This document shows positions 1 to 9,480 of a DNA stretch of 64,000 nt, piece by piece. The stretch is from UBA1268 sp965662195 (GTDB lineage: Bacteria > Planctomycetota > Planctomycetia > Pirellulales > UBA1268): positions 18,761 through 82,760 of the forward strand of contig CBFIHA010000004.1 of NCBI GenBank assembly GCA_965662195.1, read 5' to 3'. Below the pieces are notes generated by a model. That model was not told the DNA's origin, did no database searches, and was given only the letters and a program-made list of their open reading frames with translations. Position 1 is the stretch's first letter, and the number at the start of each line of letters is the position of its first letter. Both the position numbers and the translations under genes were made by a program.

Positions 1-3000
1 CTTGAACCCCAGATTCCTGGTTGCCGGGGAAGTTTCGAGCAGCCGGAACCGGTGATGGTGGCTGGCCAAAGCCGGCGGGTCTGGGAGTTCGCCCTCGGGC
101 CCCGCGACGCGGTCGAACTCACAGTGGCGGCGGCGACGAGTCCCCGCCTGTTTCTCTGGTCGAGGGTTCATATCGGCCGCCGGGCCGAGGAACTGACGGC
201 AGTGCTCGTGCCCGAAGGCAAGTGGACTCAACGTGATCTCTCCCTGGCGAGTGCCCCCCGGCTGCAATTGACGCAACTCTCGCTCCAGCCGCCAACGGGG
301 CGTGATGCCATCCCCGTCGAGCGGCTGTCGCAGCCGGATGAGCCGTTGGCAATCCGGCTGCCGGTGGAGGCCCTCGGGAGGCGATGGCCGTTGCAACTCC
401 GGGCGGTGCTGGCCACCGATTCGAAGAAGAGCCTGCTGGATCGGCTACCGGGGATCGCCCTCGAAGCCTGGCAGTGGGCCGGCGGTGGCCTGGTGGTGAC
501 GGTGGCGGCCGATCTGCAGTGCGTCGACATTGACACTGCCGGCTGCCTGCCGGTCTCACCCGAGGAGTCCGTCCGCTGGCCGCTGCCTGGACTGGACGCT
601 CCGGGCCTCGGCATTGAGGACGCGCCGGAGGTTTCCGGAGCCTGGCTCGCGTTCGAGCCTCAACGCCCCGAGGCGACGGTGAGCGTTACGGTCACGCCGC
701 AGCGACCGGAACTCGACATCGCCCGGGTGACGACGGTTGACCTGACGACCGCCGCCGTCATCGGTCGGACGGCCTGCGACATCCGAGTGCGGCGGGGCAG
801 CATCCATCGCCTCGAGGCGATCGTTGGCGATGGCTGGTTCATCGACTCTATCGAACCGCTCAGCCAGGCGGCCGCTGAGACGGCGGGCACACCGCTTGAG
901 TCACTGCCGGATCGGCCAGCGGTCACGGCCGCGCGGGGCGAGCCGACCGGGCCGGCGGGACCGCAGTATGAGTGGAAGGTTGTCCGGGAACGACGCGGAG
1001 ACCGGTTGATTCTCGATCTGCCGAAGGCAGTGACAACCGACCGGGAGCTGCGGCTGCGGATTACCGGGCACCGCGGTGGTATTCCCGCCGGCAGCCGGTT
1101 CAGTTCGGCCGACGTCGAGATGGTCCGGCTGATCGGCGAGGCCGCCGGCCGATCATGGATTGACCTGCAGACCAGTTCCGATACCACGCTGCAGGAGATC
1201 GGTGGCGTCGGGGAGGAGGAATCGCAGATGCTTCCGCCCCGGCTGCTCGCGCTCAGCGAGGGCAACGGCTGGCGGCAGCGGGTTGCGGCCGGAGCGCTGA
1301 CGCCGCCCCGCTCGTTCCGGCTGCTGCGGCGAAGGCCGCCGCTGGAGGCTGAGACTCAGGCCCGCTTCACGGTCCGCGGGGACCGGCTCAACGAGACCTA
1401 CAGTTTTGTCTGTCAGCCGCTCCAGGGGCAGCTCGATGCGGTTACCGTTCACTTCTCGGAACCGGTTGGCGAACTCGACTGGTCGATCCTCGCCGCTGGC
1501 GACACGACCGTCTTTGCTCGGCGGCTGGAACCGGTCGATCGTGGCACCCGTGAGGGGCTGGTGGCCACGCCATGGCCGGCGGCAGCCTCGTATCGGATCG
1601 AGGTGACTCCGCCGGTGGCCGGCTCGGGAACCCTGCGGGCCACTGCTACCCGTCCGTTCACCGAGCCGACGCCGCTGCCCTTGGCCTGGGTCGAGTCGGC
1701 TGTCTCTGCCACCGGTGAAGCGATTGTGCGGGCGGTCGGGAAGGAGCGGCCGCTGGTCGACAACCAGCGGCTGACAGAGTTGCCACCGCGCGAACGACAC
1801 GCCAATGCCCCGCTCGAGACGGTGGCCGAACTGGCCTATGACATGGCGGTGGCGGGGAGTGGTTCCGGACCGGCCGCAGTGCTGGTGCCGGCTCCAATGG
1901 CCGCCCGGCCTGTCGCCCGGGCCTGGGTCTGGCAGGAGCGGACGACCGTGCGGTGTTACGCCTCTGGCGCGGCAGAATTCGAGACCAGCTTTGAACTTGA
2001 GAACGACGGCCGCCGCAGCATCCAGCTGACCTTGCCCGCCGATCACCGGCTGCTGGGCGTGACGGTCGGGGGAGAGCGGATGCCCCTGCTCGCGGCCCCT
2101 GCCAGCGAATTGTCAATCTATCTGCCTCCCGGAAAACGTCGGGTGACGGTGCTGGTGCAGACAGCCGCCGTGGCGGTGCCGCAGTTCGGTCTCTGGCAGC
2201 TCAGGACCGACACGCCGACAGTCGATGCACCGACGCTGGTCCGGGAATGGCTTCTGTTGTTGCCCGATACTCTGTCGATCGCCGCCACCGCCCGCGGCTA
2301 CCGGGAGCTTGAGCGGCAGCATTCCGACTGGACCAGCCGGCTGGTTGGCGGAGTCGCGCAGGCAGCCCAGACGTTCAGCGGGAAGCGACGGAATGCCGGC
2401 GTCGACCGGGCCTTCCACAGCCGACGATTTGTGCCGGTGGGGGGCCGCTATGAGCCGCACCACTTTCTGCTTGTCGACCGGCTCACGCTGGTGACTGCCG
2501 CGGGGCTGGCGGCCCTGCTGGCGGCGGGGTTTGCGACCCAGATTCCCTGGCGGGGCAGCTGGTTGTTGCTGGGGGCGGCAACCGTTCTGGCCGTCGCTGC
2601 TCTCTGGGTTCCGCAGCCCCTCGACCTGCTGTTCCGGGCGGGGCTCTGGGCGGTGGTGGCCGTGGCCATCCTGCGGTTGCGGGGCATCACCAGGCCGACC
2701 GGGCTCGGTGGGCTCGTGGTGGCTGCCCTGCTGGTGCCGGTGCCGGTGGCTGCCGAGGAGACCCCGCTGCGGGTCTTCCTGACGCCGGTTGAAGGAGGCC
2801 TGACGGCGCTTGTGCCGCAGCCGCTGTTCCGGGTACTGGCGGGGGCTGAAACAGCGACGGGTCGACCGGGGACGCGGCTGCTTGACTGCAGGGTTGAACC
2901 GCAGTCCAACCGGAGCCGCCGGCCGGTCGGTTCGGCAGAGGTCTGGTGGCTGAACCTGCTGGTCGAGTCTGATAATGCCACCGTCCTGTCACTCGACCAG

Positions 3001-5754
3001 GCTCCGACTGAGAGCCGGTTTGCGATCCTGCCTGTACGGCTTGACGGGGGAGTGGTGCGGGCCAGCCTGTCGGCCGATCGGCGGCGGCTGACCCTGCCGC
3101 TGCCGGCCGCCGGTCGGCACACCGTGGCGATACCGCTTGAGCCCGCCTGGAATCGTCGGGGTGATCTGGAAGTTGCCGAGGTGCGGCTGCCGGTCTCGCC
3201 CCGAACGAGCCTGATCCCGGCAGCGCAGGATGCCACCGGCCGGGGTGGTAGGAGCCTGGTCTGCGAGTGGTCACGGGATGGCAGGGTGTTTCAGCCGGCG
3301 ACCGCTTTACGGTCTTCCGACAGTGGCCAACAGGGCTACCGGCTACCCGCGGCCAGCCTGCTGCGGCTGATCCGCCCGGTCGATCCCGAGGGCAGCCTGG
3401 TCGTGGTGGTTCGGGAGGCCGAAAGCCAGAATCGGCTGGCCTGGGATGCCGACGCCTGCCGGCTGACGGCCGAGTTCACGATCGACACCGGACAGGCAAT
3501 TCTGCCCACGGTCTGGCTGCAGACCGATCCGCGGCTGCAACCGGCCACGGTTGATCCTGCCGGCCAGCCGGCCGGGGCCGCGGCAGACTATGAGCTGGTC
3601 ACGGTCGGACCCGGTGTCTACCGGGTTGACCGCCAGACGCCGGTCACGGGGGAGGCTCGGTTTGAAATTCCTTTCACCATGCCGTTGGCCGGGCCGGTTG
3701 GTGTCTTCGATCTCCCCGACGTCTGGCTACGTGGCGTTCGGGTCGATCACCGCGAGGTGCTGGTGGCGGCGGCTGCCGATCTCGATCTGACGGTGCGGTT
3801 TCCCGGCAGTGCCGCCCCGCCGCTGCTGGAAGACTCATTTGCCGGCATCAGCTGGTCCGCCGATGTCATCGAGACGAGTCTCGAGCCGGTGACCGCCGGG
3901 CCGCGGAGTGGTTCAGCCACCGGTGAAGCGACCAACGGCATGCCGCCGCTGGCCCTTCAACGTCAGCCGGTGATCCTTGAGGTGACCCGGTCGGGAACGC
4001 CGGTGCGGGGCCGGCAGCAGCTGGAGATTGTCAGCGGGAGCCGCGAGACCCGATTGGTCTATGAAGCAGCGATTGATGCCCGCTCAACAGTCTGGCTCGA
4101 GGATCGGCTCGGCATCCCGGAGGGGTTCGAAATCGAAACCTGTCAGCTCAGTGAGCAGCCCGAAACGGGTGATGCTGCCGTCAGCGGATCACCGGTCGAT
4201 CTGGTCCGCACCGCAGATTCTCCCGGCAGCCAGCGGCTGGTCCTGCAACGCCCCCGTCTGGGTCGCTATCTGCTGCGGCTGGAGGCCCGCCGCGGCAGCC
4301 CGCTGCCGGCGGCCGGACCGCTGCCGCTGGTTCGTTCCACGATCGCTGCGACGCTTCCCTATTCAGTCCTCTGGACCGACGCTGCGCGGCAGGGACGGCC
4401 CGAGTTGTTCGAGGCCCCAGCGTTGCCGGATCGCACCGCCGGCAGTGAGCCGCGTGCCGGTGAGCCTGATGCGATCACCGGCGTGGCAGTCGAGCGTGCC
4501 GGCGGAACCGATACCTGGCGGATTGACCTGCCGGTGAATAACGCAGCCTGGTCATACCGCACGACGGGGCCGAGCCAACTGCCGGTGAAGGAATCCAGCC
4601 GGGCCGGGGAGGCCGCCTCGCCCGGTGGCGATCGGCCCGCTCCGCCCGATCGTCCCAAAGGCTCCCGCGCCGCGGTTGAATTGGCTGACATCGAAATCAT
4701 CGTCGATGAACGGGGCCGTCTGTCGGGTATCGGTCGGTTTGATCTGACCACCAGCCGGGCGGCAGTGGGACTGCGGTTGCCGGAGGGCTTCAGGCTGTTT
4801 GAGCTGCTGGTTGATGGCAGGGAAGTGCAGCCGGCGGTGCCGGGACGTGACGGGCCGGATGACGTCTGGATGATTCCCCTGCGGCCCAACCCCTGGCCCC
4901 GTGAGATTGTGGCTGTCTTTGTCGGGGAGATCGGCGCCGATGCGATGCGCGGAGAACCGGTCTCGTTCGAACCGCCGATGGTGACCGGACTGCCGATTGA
5001 GCGGGTGATCTGGACACTCGACTATCCGGCCAGCCAAGCCCTTCGGGTGGCGGGAGAGGGCCGGACGGCAACGGCTGCCGAGGCCAGGCAACTGCGTGCT
5101 GAGGCCAGTGCCGCGATCGATCGCCTGCTCACAGATCTGATGGCCGGCAAATCGGCGGCGGCCACCAGTCGCATTGAGCAGTTCCGCAGTCTTCGGCAAC
5201 CCGACTGGTCGCCGCTGGAGGCCTGGGCAGCAGATGGGGCTGGGCGTCGCGACGCCGGTACCGCCTGGTCGCGGGGCATCATCCAGTCGAACAGCCAACC
5301 AGCGGCTGGCGATCCACGCTGGTCGCGGCTCACCCTGCTGCCGACGCCGGGGCGGCCGGCGATCACCGTGCGGTTCGTCTCTCAGTCAGCGACCGATTCG
5401 GGGCGGACGGCGGCGACGCTGTTGGTGTTGCTGGCCGGCGCGGCCGGTTGGTGGTCTGTGACGCGGCGACCGGGGCGGACATTTGCCGCCGCCGCCCGCT
5501 GGTGGCCGGTGGTGGTCGGGCTTGGTGGCGGCGTCTGGCTGCTCACCCGGCAGCCGCTCTGGCCAGGGTTTCTTGTCGTGGCCGGAGCGGCGGCAACGCT
5601 GGTCGACCGGTGGCTGCGATTCCGCCGAAGCGGACTGCCGCCGGCGGTGCCGCCCGCCGAGGCCGAGACGATCGAGTACCGGCGAGAGTCGCCGGTCGGG
5701 GCCTCATCGGTCACCCGTGCGGCTGTGCCCAGTCGACCAGGTCCCGTCAGCTGA
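1..5754 (+). CDS. Giant planctomycete-type membrane-anchored periplasmic protein (5' end outside window)
   Basis: The reading frame is open from base 1 with no stop. The first possible start inside the window (GTG at 52) falls in ordinary-looking protein sequence, so the gene almost certainly begins upstream. At least 1,917 codons are present. From the GTG, residues 1-800 are beta-rich and arginine/proline-rich. A hydrophobic block at about residues 805-915 holds several membrane helices and ends in an Ala-rich, signal-like PVPVAAEE. A second long beta-rich region follows, and about three more helices lie at about 1784-1865 before a short polar tail. This reads as two large extracytoplasmic halves separated by a membrane hairpin, as if two exported proteins were fused. 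No catalytic motif was recognised and no function is assigned. It converges with the DUF1571 gene 58 bases downstream. Confidence 0.8.
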   Translation, partial: LEPQIPGCRGSFEQPEPVMVAGQSRRVWEFALGPRDAVELTVAAATSPRLFLWSRVHIGRRAEELTAVLVPEGKWTQRDLSLASAPRLQLTQLSLQPPTGRDAIPVERLSQPDEPLAIRLPVEALGRRWPLQLRAVLATDSKKSLLDRLPGIALEAWQWAGGGLVVTVAADLQCVDIDTAGCLPVSPEESVRWPLPGLDAPGLGIEDAPEVSGAWLAFEPQRPEATVSVTVTPQRPELDIARVTTVDLTTAAVIGRTACDIRVRRGSIHRLEAIVGDGWFIDSIEPLSQAAAETAGTPLESLPDRPAVTAARGEPTGPAGPQYEWKVVRERRGDRLILDLPKAVTTDRELRLRITGHRGGIPAGSRFSSADVEMVRLIGEAAGRSWIDLQTSSDTTLQEIGGVGEEESQMLPPRLLALSEGNGWRQRVAAGALTPPRSFRLLRRRPPLEAETQARFTVRGDRLNETYSFVCQPLQGQLDAVTVHFSEPVGELDWSILAAGDTTVFARRLEPVDRGTREGLVATPWPAAASYRIEVTPPVAGSGTLRATATRPFTEPTPLPLAWVESAVSATGEAIVRAVGKERPLVDNQRLTELPPRERHANAPLETVAELAYDMAVAGSGSGPAAVLVPAPMAARPVARAWVWQERTTVRCYASGAAEFETSFELENDGRRSIQLTLPADHRLLGVTVGGERMPLLAAPASELSIYLPPGKRRVTVLVQTAAVAVPQFGLWQLRTDTPTVDAPTLVREWLLLLPDTLSIAATARGYRELERQHSDWTSRLVGGVAQAAQTFSGKRRNAGVDRAFHSRRFVPVGGRYEPHHFLLVDRLTLVTAAGLAALLAAGFATQIPWRGSWLLLGAATVLAVAALWVPQPLDLLFRAGLWAVVAVAILRLRGITRPTGLGGLVVAALLVPVPVAAEETPLRVFLTPVEGGLTALVPQPLFRVLAGAETATGRPGTRLLDCRVEPQSNRSRRPVGSAEVWWLNLLVESDNATVLSLDQAPTESRFAILPVRLDGGVVRASLSADRRRLTLPLPAAGRHTVAIPLEPAWNRRGDLEVAEVRLPVSPRTSLIPAAQDATGRGGRSLVCEWSRDGRVFQPATALRSSDSGQQGYRLPAASLLRLIRPVDPEGSLVVVVREAESQNRLAWDADACRLTAEFTIDTGQAILPTVWLQTDPRLQPATVDPAGQPAGAAADYELVTVGPGVYRVDRQTPVTGEARFEIPFTMPLAGPVGVFDLPDVWLRGVRVDHREVLVAAAADLDLTVRFPGSAAPPLLEDSFAGISWSADVIETSLEPVTAGPRSGSATGEATNGMPPLALQRQPVILEVTRSGTPVRGRQQLEIVSGSRETRLVYEAAIDARSTVWLEDRLGIPEGFEIETCQLSEQPETGDAAVSGSPVDLVRTADSPGSQRLVLQRPRLGRYLLRLEARRGSPLPAAGPLPLVRSTIAATLPYSVLWTDAARQGRPELFEAPALPDRTAGSEPRAGEPDAITGVAVERAGGTDTWRIDLPVNNAAWSYRTTGPSQLPVKESSRAGEAASPGGDRPAPPDRPKGSRAAVELADIEIIVDERGRLSGIGRFDLTTSRAAVGLRLPEGFRLFELLVDGREVQPAVPGRDGPDDVWMIPLRPNPWPREIVAVFVGEIGADAMRGEPVSFEPPMVTGLPIERVIWTLDYPASQALRVAGEGRTATAAEARQLRAEASAAIDRLLTDLMAGKSAAATSRIEQFRSLRQPDWSPLEAWAADGAGRRDAGTAWSRGIIQSNSQPAAGDPRWSRLTLLPTPGRPAITVRFVSQSATDSGRTAATLLVLLAGAAGWWSVTRRPGRTFAAAARWWPVVVGLGGGVWLLTRQPLWPGFLVVAGAAATLVDRWLRFRRSGLPPAVPPAEAETIEYRRESPVGASSVTRAAVPSRPGPVS

Positions 5755-5766
5755 ATGGCCGCCAGT

Positions 5767-5787
5767 CAGGCCGACGGCCGCGGCCTG
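5767..5787. terminator. Weak hairpin between convergent genes
   Basis: CAGGCCG and CGGCCTG form a 7-bp stem around a 7-base loop in the 58-bp gap between two convergent stop codons. There is no T-run, so it is only a possible transcription end. Confidence 0.25.
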
Positions 5788-5812
5788 AGGTGAAACCATT
5801 CAGCGACCGGGG

Positions 5813-6724
5813 TCATTTGCTGGCGCCAAATTTATAGGCGGTGTTGGCCGGGTCGAAGTCGGCGTCGGTGAAGCCGTTGTTCACCTTCACGTTCATGTAG
5901 GTGTACTCTTCCATCAGCACCGGCTGCCCGCCCTGCTCGGCCGGCCAGTCATAGGCTTCGTAGCGGATTGGAATCAGCAGCTCGTCGTCGATGTAGACCC
6001 TGGCCAGGTGGAACCGAAAGTTCCGCCGCGGTACCGGATGAACGACCTGCACGCAGGTGCAGATCCGGCCGTTGACCTTGGCTTCGGGGTAGAAGTTGAC
6101 CTCGCACTCGCCAAACTGCTTGTCGTGCTCGGCCACCTCAACGAGTCGTTTGGCCAGGTTCTCGACGCCGAGTTCCGTAACTGGGTAGCGATTGCCCTGC
6201 ATGGCCAGCATGCTCTGCGGCTTGAGTGAAACCGTCCCGACCATCGCGCGGACGCCACTGCCGGCATGGGCCAGCATGTTGCCGTCGTTGCGGCCGTCAA
6301 CGAAGATCACCTCCTGGCCTTTCACGCTGTCGGGGGCGAGGAAATAAAGATAGACGCTGAACGGCTCGTGCCTGACCTTGGCGAACATATATTCGTGGGG
6401 CTTCAGTTCACCGCTGATCCGTTCCCGCTTCACGACCGTGCATGAGTAGTCCTGAATGTTGGCCTTGATGTTGGCCAGGCCCCTGGCCGCCAGGGCCAGG
6501 GCCGGCTCCAGCGGATGTTGGCCCGGGGTAGTGCTGGCGACGGCATCGGGAGCCCCGACGTTGCCCTCGGCAGACCCGCCATTGGGCAGCAGCCCCGGCT
6601 GTTCGGCTGCGGCGATGCCGGCGGCGAGACAGGGAAGCAGGGCCCAGACAAAGTGGCGAGGCCAACGCCGGGCTCCGATTCGGTGCTGCAGCGATGCCGA
6701 CGCAGGCTTGCCAGATCCGCTCAT
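5813..6724 (-). CDS. DUF1571 family exported protein
   Basis: Protein of 303 aa. An N-terminal signal-like segment (basic RIGARRWPR, then a hydrophobic FVWALLPCLAAGIAAAEQ) indicates export. The body from about residue 60 matches my knowledge of the DUF1571 family common in planctomycetes: a stretch beginning CTVVKRERISGEL, then MFAKVRHEPFSVYLYF and a late YIDDELLIPIRYEAYDWP. The function of the family is not established; the fold may resemble lipoprotein-carrier-like beta proteins. Start at 6724 was chosen because GGAGG sits 8 bases upstream; in-frame ATGs at 6766 and 6739 are alternatives. Transcribed leftward toward the giant gene, alone. Confidence 0.8.
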   Translation of the reverse strand: MSGSGKPASASLQHRIGARRWPRHFVWALLPCLAAGIAAAEQPGLLPNGGSAEGNVGAPDAVASTTPGQHPLEPALALAARGLANIKANIQDYSCTVVKRERISGELKPHEYMFAKVRHEPFSVYLYFLAPDSVKGQEVIFVDGRNDGNMLAHAGSGVRAMVGTVSLKPQSMLAMQGNRYPVTELGVENLAKRLVEVAEHDKQFGECEVNFYPEAKVNGRICTCVQVVHPVPRRNFRFHLARVYIDDELLIPIRYEAYDWPAEQGGQPVLMEEYTYMNVKVNNGFTDADFDPANTAYKFGASK

Positions 6725-6988
6725 TCCAAAATCCTCCATTGGATCGTCCGAATGACCATTAATCACCAGGTGCCGTGGAGTCGCGATCGGGACACGCTGG
6801 TAATGTCACTCATCCGATGTATCGCTCCGCGGGTGGCCGCGGCGTTGCTGTTCTTGCCGCGGGTCGCCTCATCCGCACCATGCGAATGACCGGGCGAGCC
6901 GCTCCAACCGGCCGTGAAGGCCCGACGAAAGCCATCGGACTGCCACGGTTGCGAAACGGTAGCGATCGGGGCAGCGGCGGGCTACGTC

Positions 6989-7027
6989 AAAAAACCCCTG
7001 CTCCGCGGTCGCTCCGGAAGGGTTTTT
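6989..7027. terminator. Bidirectional terminator-like hairpin in a divergent intergenic gap
   Basis: AAAAACCC at about 6990-6997 pairs with GGGTTTTT at 7020-7027 around a GC-rich loop containing CCGCGG. Each strand therefore ends the stem in a T-run, so it could stop transcription both ways. It lies in the 390-bp gap 6725-7114 between two divergent genes, where no terminator is expected. Nothing else recognisable was found in that gap; a tRNA-like GGCCGAGCGG at about 7052 lacks the rest of a tRNA. Confidence 0.45.
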
Positions 7028-7114
7028 CCCGGTCCCCCCTGCCGGTATTGGTGGCCGAGCGGATAGAGTATCTGGGTCGTCCTGATAGTTGCAGCCTTCT
7101 CCCGCACCCCCGCC

Positions 7115-7789
7115 ATGACTATCCCAACCCCGCTGGTGTCTGCCGGTCCGCTCGAGGTTTTTCGGGTGGTCTCGCGTCCATTTGCTGAGAACAGCTACAT
7201 CGTCAGGCGGACTGGTGAGGCGGCCTGCCTCGTCATTGACCCCGGTTTTGAGCCGGAACCGATCGTGGAGTTGCTCGACCGGGAGGGGTTGGAGCCGGCT
7301 GGGCTGCTCCTCACGCATGGGCATTCCGACCATATTGCCGGGGTGGCCCCGCTCCGGCAGCGGTGGCCGCGGGCGTCGATTATGATCGGCCACGCCGACG
7401 CAAATAAGCTGACCGATCCGGTTGCCAACCTCTCTGCTGGATACGGTATCGCTGTGACCAGCCCACCAGCGGACACCCTGCTGCGGCAGGGTGAACCGAT
7501 TCGATTTGCCGGTCTCGAGGCGGCGGTGGCTGAGATTCCCGGCCATTCCCTTGGGCATGTTGTCTGTTGGTTCCCGACCGATCCGATCCTCGTATTTGCC
7601 GGGGATGTATTGTTTCACGAGGGCATCGGGCGGACTGACTTCGCCGATGGTGACTTTTCGGCCCTCGCGGCGGGAATTGTCGAGCACCTCTATTGCCTTC
7701 CCGACTCGGCCGTGGTGCTGCCCGGTCACGGTGAGCCGACCACCATCGGCCACGAGAAACGACACAACCCCTTCGTCTCCGCCCCCTGA
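7115..7789 (+). CDS. Metallo-beta-lactamase-fold hydrolase (glyoxalase II-like)
   Basis: Protein of 224 aa with the full metal-binding set of the MBL fold: THGHSDHIAG (HxHxDH) near residue 69, a GHSLGHV histidine near 148, FAGDVLF with the bridging aspartate near 168, and LPGHGEPT near 209. These bind two metal ions, and related small enzymes hydrolyse thioesters such as S-D-lactoylglutathione or act as persulfide dioxygenases. The true substrate cannot be read from the sequence. No signal peptide, so cytoplasmic. The ATG at 7115 follows a pyrimidine-rich leader without a clear ribosome site. The acyltransferase begins 43 bases after the stop. Confidence 0.85.
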   Translation: MTIPTPLVSAGPLEVFRVVSRPFAENSYIVRRTGEAACLVIDPGFEPEPIVELLDREGLEPAGLLLTHGHSDHIAGVAPLRQRWPRASIMIGHADANKLTDPVANLSAGYGIAVTSPPADTLLRQGEPIRFAGLEAAVAEIPGHSLGHVVCWFPTDPILVFAGDVLFHEGIGRTDFADGDFSALAAGIVEHLYCLPDSAVVLPGHGEPTTIGHEKRHNPFVSAP

Positions 7790-7832
7790 GCGGCTGTCCG
7801 CCTGTCCCGTTTCCAACCCCCATCGGCTCACG

Positions 7833-8501
7833 ATGCTTGCCCCCGCCGATCTGTCACCGCCACCCCGCACCCAGCCGGTCAGCCGGACCCCGCTGTGCCG
7901 GCTGACGGGATTGGGTCTGGCTGGGCTGGCCCGGTTGCTCGCCGGGGCCAGCGTGCGGTGGATCGCCAGCCAGCCTGATACCTGTCAGCGGGTCTATTTC
8001 GCCAATCACACCAGCCATCTCGACGCCCTGCTGATCTGGGCGTCCCTGCCACGGGTGGTGCGGGAGGTGACGCGTCCGGTGGCGGCCAAAGATTACTGGT
8101 CGGGCGGGATGGTGCGGCGGTGGCTGGCTCAGGAGGTCTTCGATGCGATCCTGATCGACCGGACCGACATCAAGGTGCATCAGAGTCCCGTCGACCTGAT
8201 GCTGCGGGAAGCGGGGCCAAATTTTTCACTGATCGTCTTTCCCGAGGGTAGTCGCAGTGTGACCGGAGAAGTGGGCGAGTTCAAAAGTGGGCTCTACTAC
8301 CTGGCCAAGAAGCGGCCCGACATCGAACTGATTCCGGTCCACATCGACAATCTCAACCGGGTGTTGCCGCGGGGCGAGTTCCTGCCGGTACCCCTGCTCT
8401 CATGCATCAGTTTCGGGCCGCCGCTCTGGCTGGAGCGGGATGAGGCCAAGCTCGATTTCCTCGCCCGGGCCCGGCGGGCGGTTCTGTCGCTGAAGGAGTA
8501 G
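7833..8501 (+). CDS. PlsC-type lysophospholipid acyltransferase
   Basis: Protein of 222 aa. It has the two hallmark blocks of the 1-acylglycerol-3-phosphate acyltransferase family: NHTSHLD at residues 58-64 (the HX4D catalytic pair) and FPEGSRS at 136-142 (phosphate binding). It probably transfers an acyl chain to lysophosphatidate at the inner membrane face. The frame stays open far upstream into the hydrolase gene, but homology starts only after 7833, so that ATG is taken. CdsA, the next enzyme of phospholipid synthesis, follows 22 bases later, which supports a lipid role over other acyl transfers. Confidence 0.85.
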   Translation: MLAPADLSPPPRTQPVSRTPLCRLTGLGLAGLARLLAGASVRWIASQPDTCQRVYFANHTSHLDALLIWASLPRVVREVTRPVAAKDYWSGGMVRRWLAQEVFDAILIDRTDIKVHQSPVDLMLREAGPNFSLIVFPEGSRSVTGEVGEFKSGLYYLAKKRPDIELIPVHIDNLNRVLPRGEFLPVPLLSCISFGPPLWLERDEAKLDFLARARRAVLSLKE

Positions 8502-8523
8502 CCGGCCGCCGGGCGGCCTGACC

Positions 8524-9480
8524 GTGAACGATATCCGAACCATTGCTCTGATTGCCGGCGTACTGCTGCTGTTGCTGCTGGTCACCGCCGTGGGACAGTT
8601 TCTCAAGCGGCATTCGGATCGGGGCATCGATCCGGCGGCGGTGCGGACCTTCAACCTCCGGATCCGGGGCTGGTGGATTCTCTGCAGCGTGCTGGCAGCC
8701 GCCTTCTGGCTGGGGTCGACTGCCACGGTCACGCTGTTCGGACTGGTGTCGTTCTGGGCATTGCGGGAATTCATCACGCTGACGCCGACCCGCAAGGGTG
8801 ATCACCGGTCGCTCTTCTGGGTCTTCTTCCTCTTCACGCCGCTGCACTATGTGCTGGTCGGGCTGAATCGCTACGACATCTACAGCGTTTTCCTGCCGGT
8901 TTATGCGACCCTGTTCGTACTCGCCCGGTCGGCGGTGGCAGGGGACTACAAGCGGTTCCTCGAGCGGACGGCGAAGATTCAGGCGGGTCTGGTGGTCTGC
9001 GTCTACTGTCTCTCGTTCGCGCCAGCGTTGCTTGAACTGCCGATTGCCACGGCGGCCGCCGGTGGTCGTGATGCCAACTTTCGGCTGCTCTTCTTTCTGA
9101 TCCTGCTGGTGCAGTTTGCCGACTGCATGCAGTATGTCTGGAGCCGGGTGCTCGGCCAGCGGTTGGTGGCTGCCGCGGTCAGTTCCAACCGCACCTGGGA
9201 AGGGCTACTGGGCAGTGCCACCAGCACCGCGTTGCTGGCGGCGGTCCTCTGGTGGGCCGCGCCCCCCTACCAGCCCTGGCAGGCGGCGGTGGCCGGCCTG
9301 GTGGTGGCGGTGATGGGCTTCGCCGGCGGCATGACGATGTCGGCGATCAAACGGGACCGCGGCGTCAAGGACTACGGCACGCTCGTCGTCGGCCATGGCG
9401 GTGTGCTCGACCGGATCGATTCGATCTGCTTCGCCGCCCCGGTCTTTTACCACATGACAGTGCTTGTCACCGGCGGGTGA
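8524..9480 (+). CDS. cdsA: Phosphatidate cytidylyltransferase
   Basis: Protein of 318 aa, largely hydrophobic with about eight membrane helices. It converts phosphatidate and CTP to CDP-diacylglycerol. The C-terminal family signature is intact: SAIKRDRGVKDYG followed by HGGVLDRID, with the metal-binding aspartates. An upstream NRTWEGLLG block matches the usual 'KTWEG' region. The start is GTG at 8524, 22 bases after the acyltransferase stop, so the two genes form a small phospholipid operon. The last 14 bases overlap the convergent peptidase gene. Confidence 0.92.
   Translation: MNDIRTIALIAGVLLLLLLVTAVGQFLKRHSDRGIDPAAVRTFNLRIRGWWILCSVLAAAFWLGSTATVTLFGLVSFWALREFITLTPTRKGDHRSLFWVFFLFTPLHYVLVGLNRYDIYSVFLPVYATLFVLARSAVAGDYKRFLERTAKIQAGLVVCVYCLSFAPALLELPIATAAAGGRDANFRLLFFLILLVQFADCMQYVWSRVLGQRLVAAAVSSNRTWEGLLGSATSTALLAAVLWWAAPPYQPWQAAVAGLVVAVMGFAGGMTMSAIKRDRGVKDYGTLVVGHGGVLDRIDSICFAAPVFYHMTVLVTGG

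Noticed and set aside
7045..7115. tRNA-like GGCCGAGCGG segment before the MBL hydrolase
   Set aside because: No T-arm, no anticodon stem and no acceptor pairing could be drawn.
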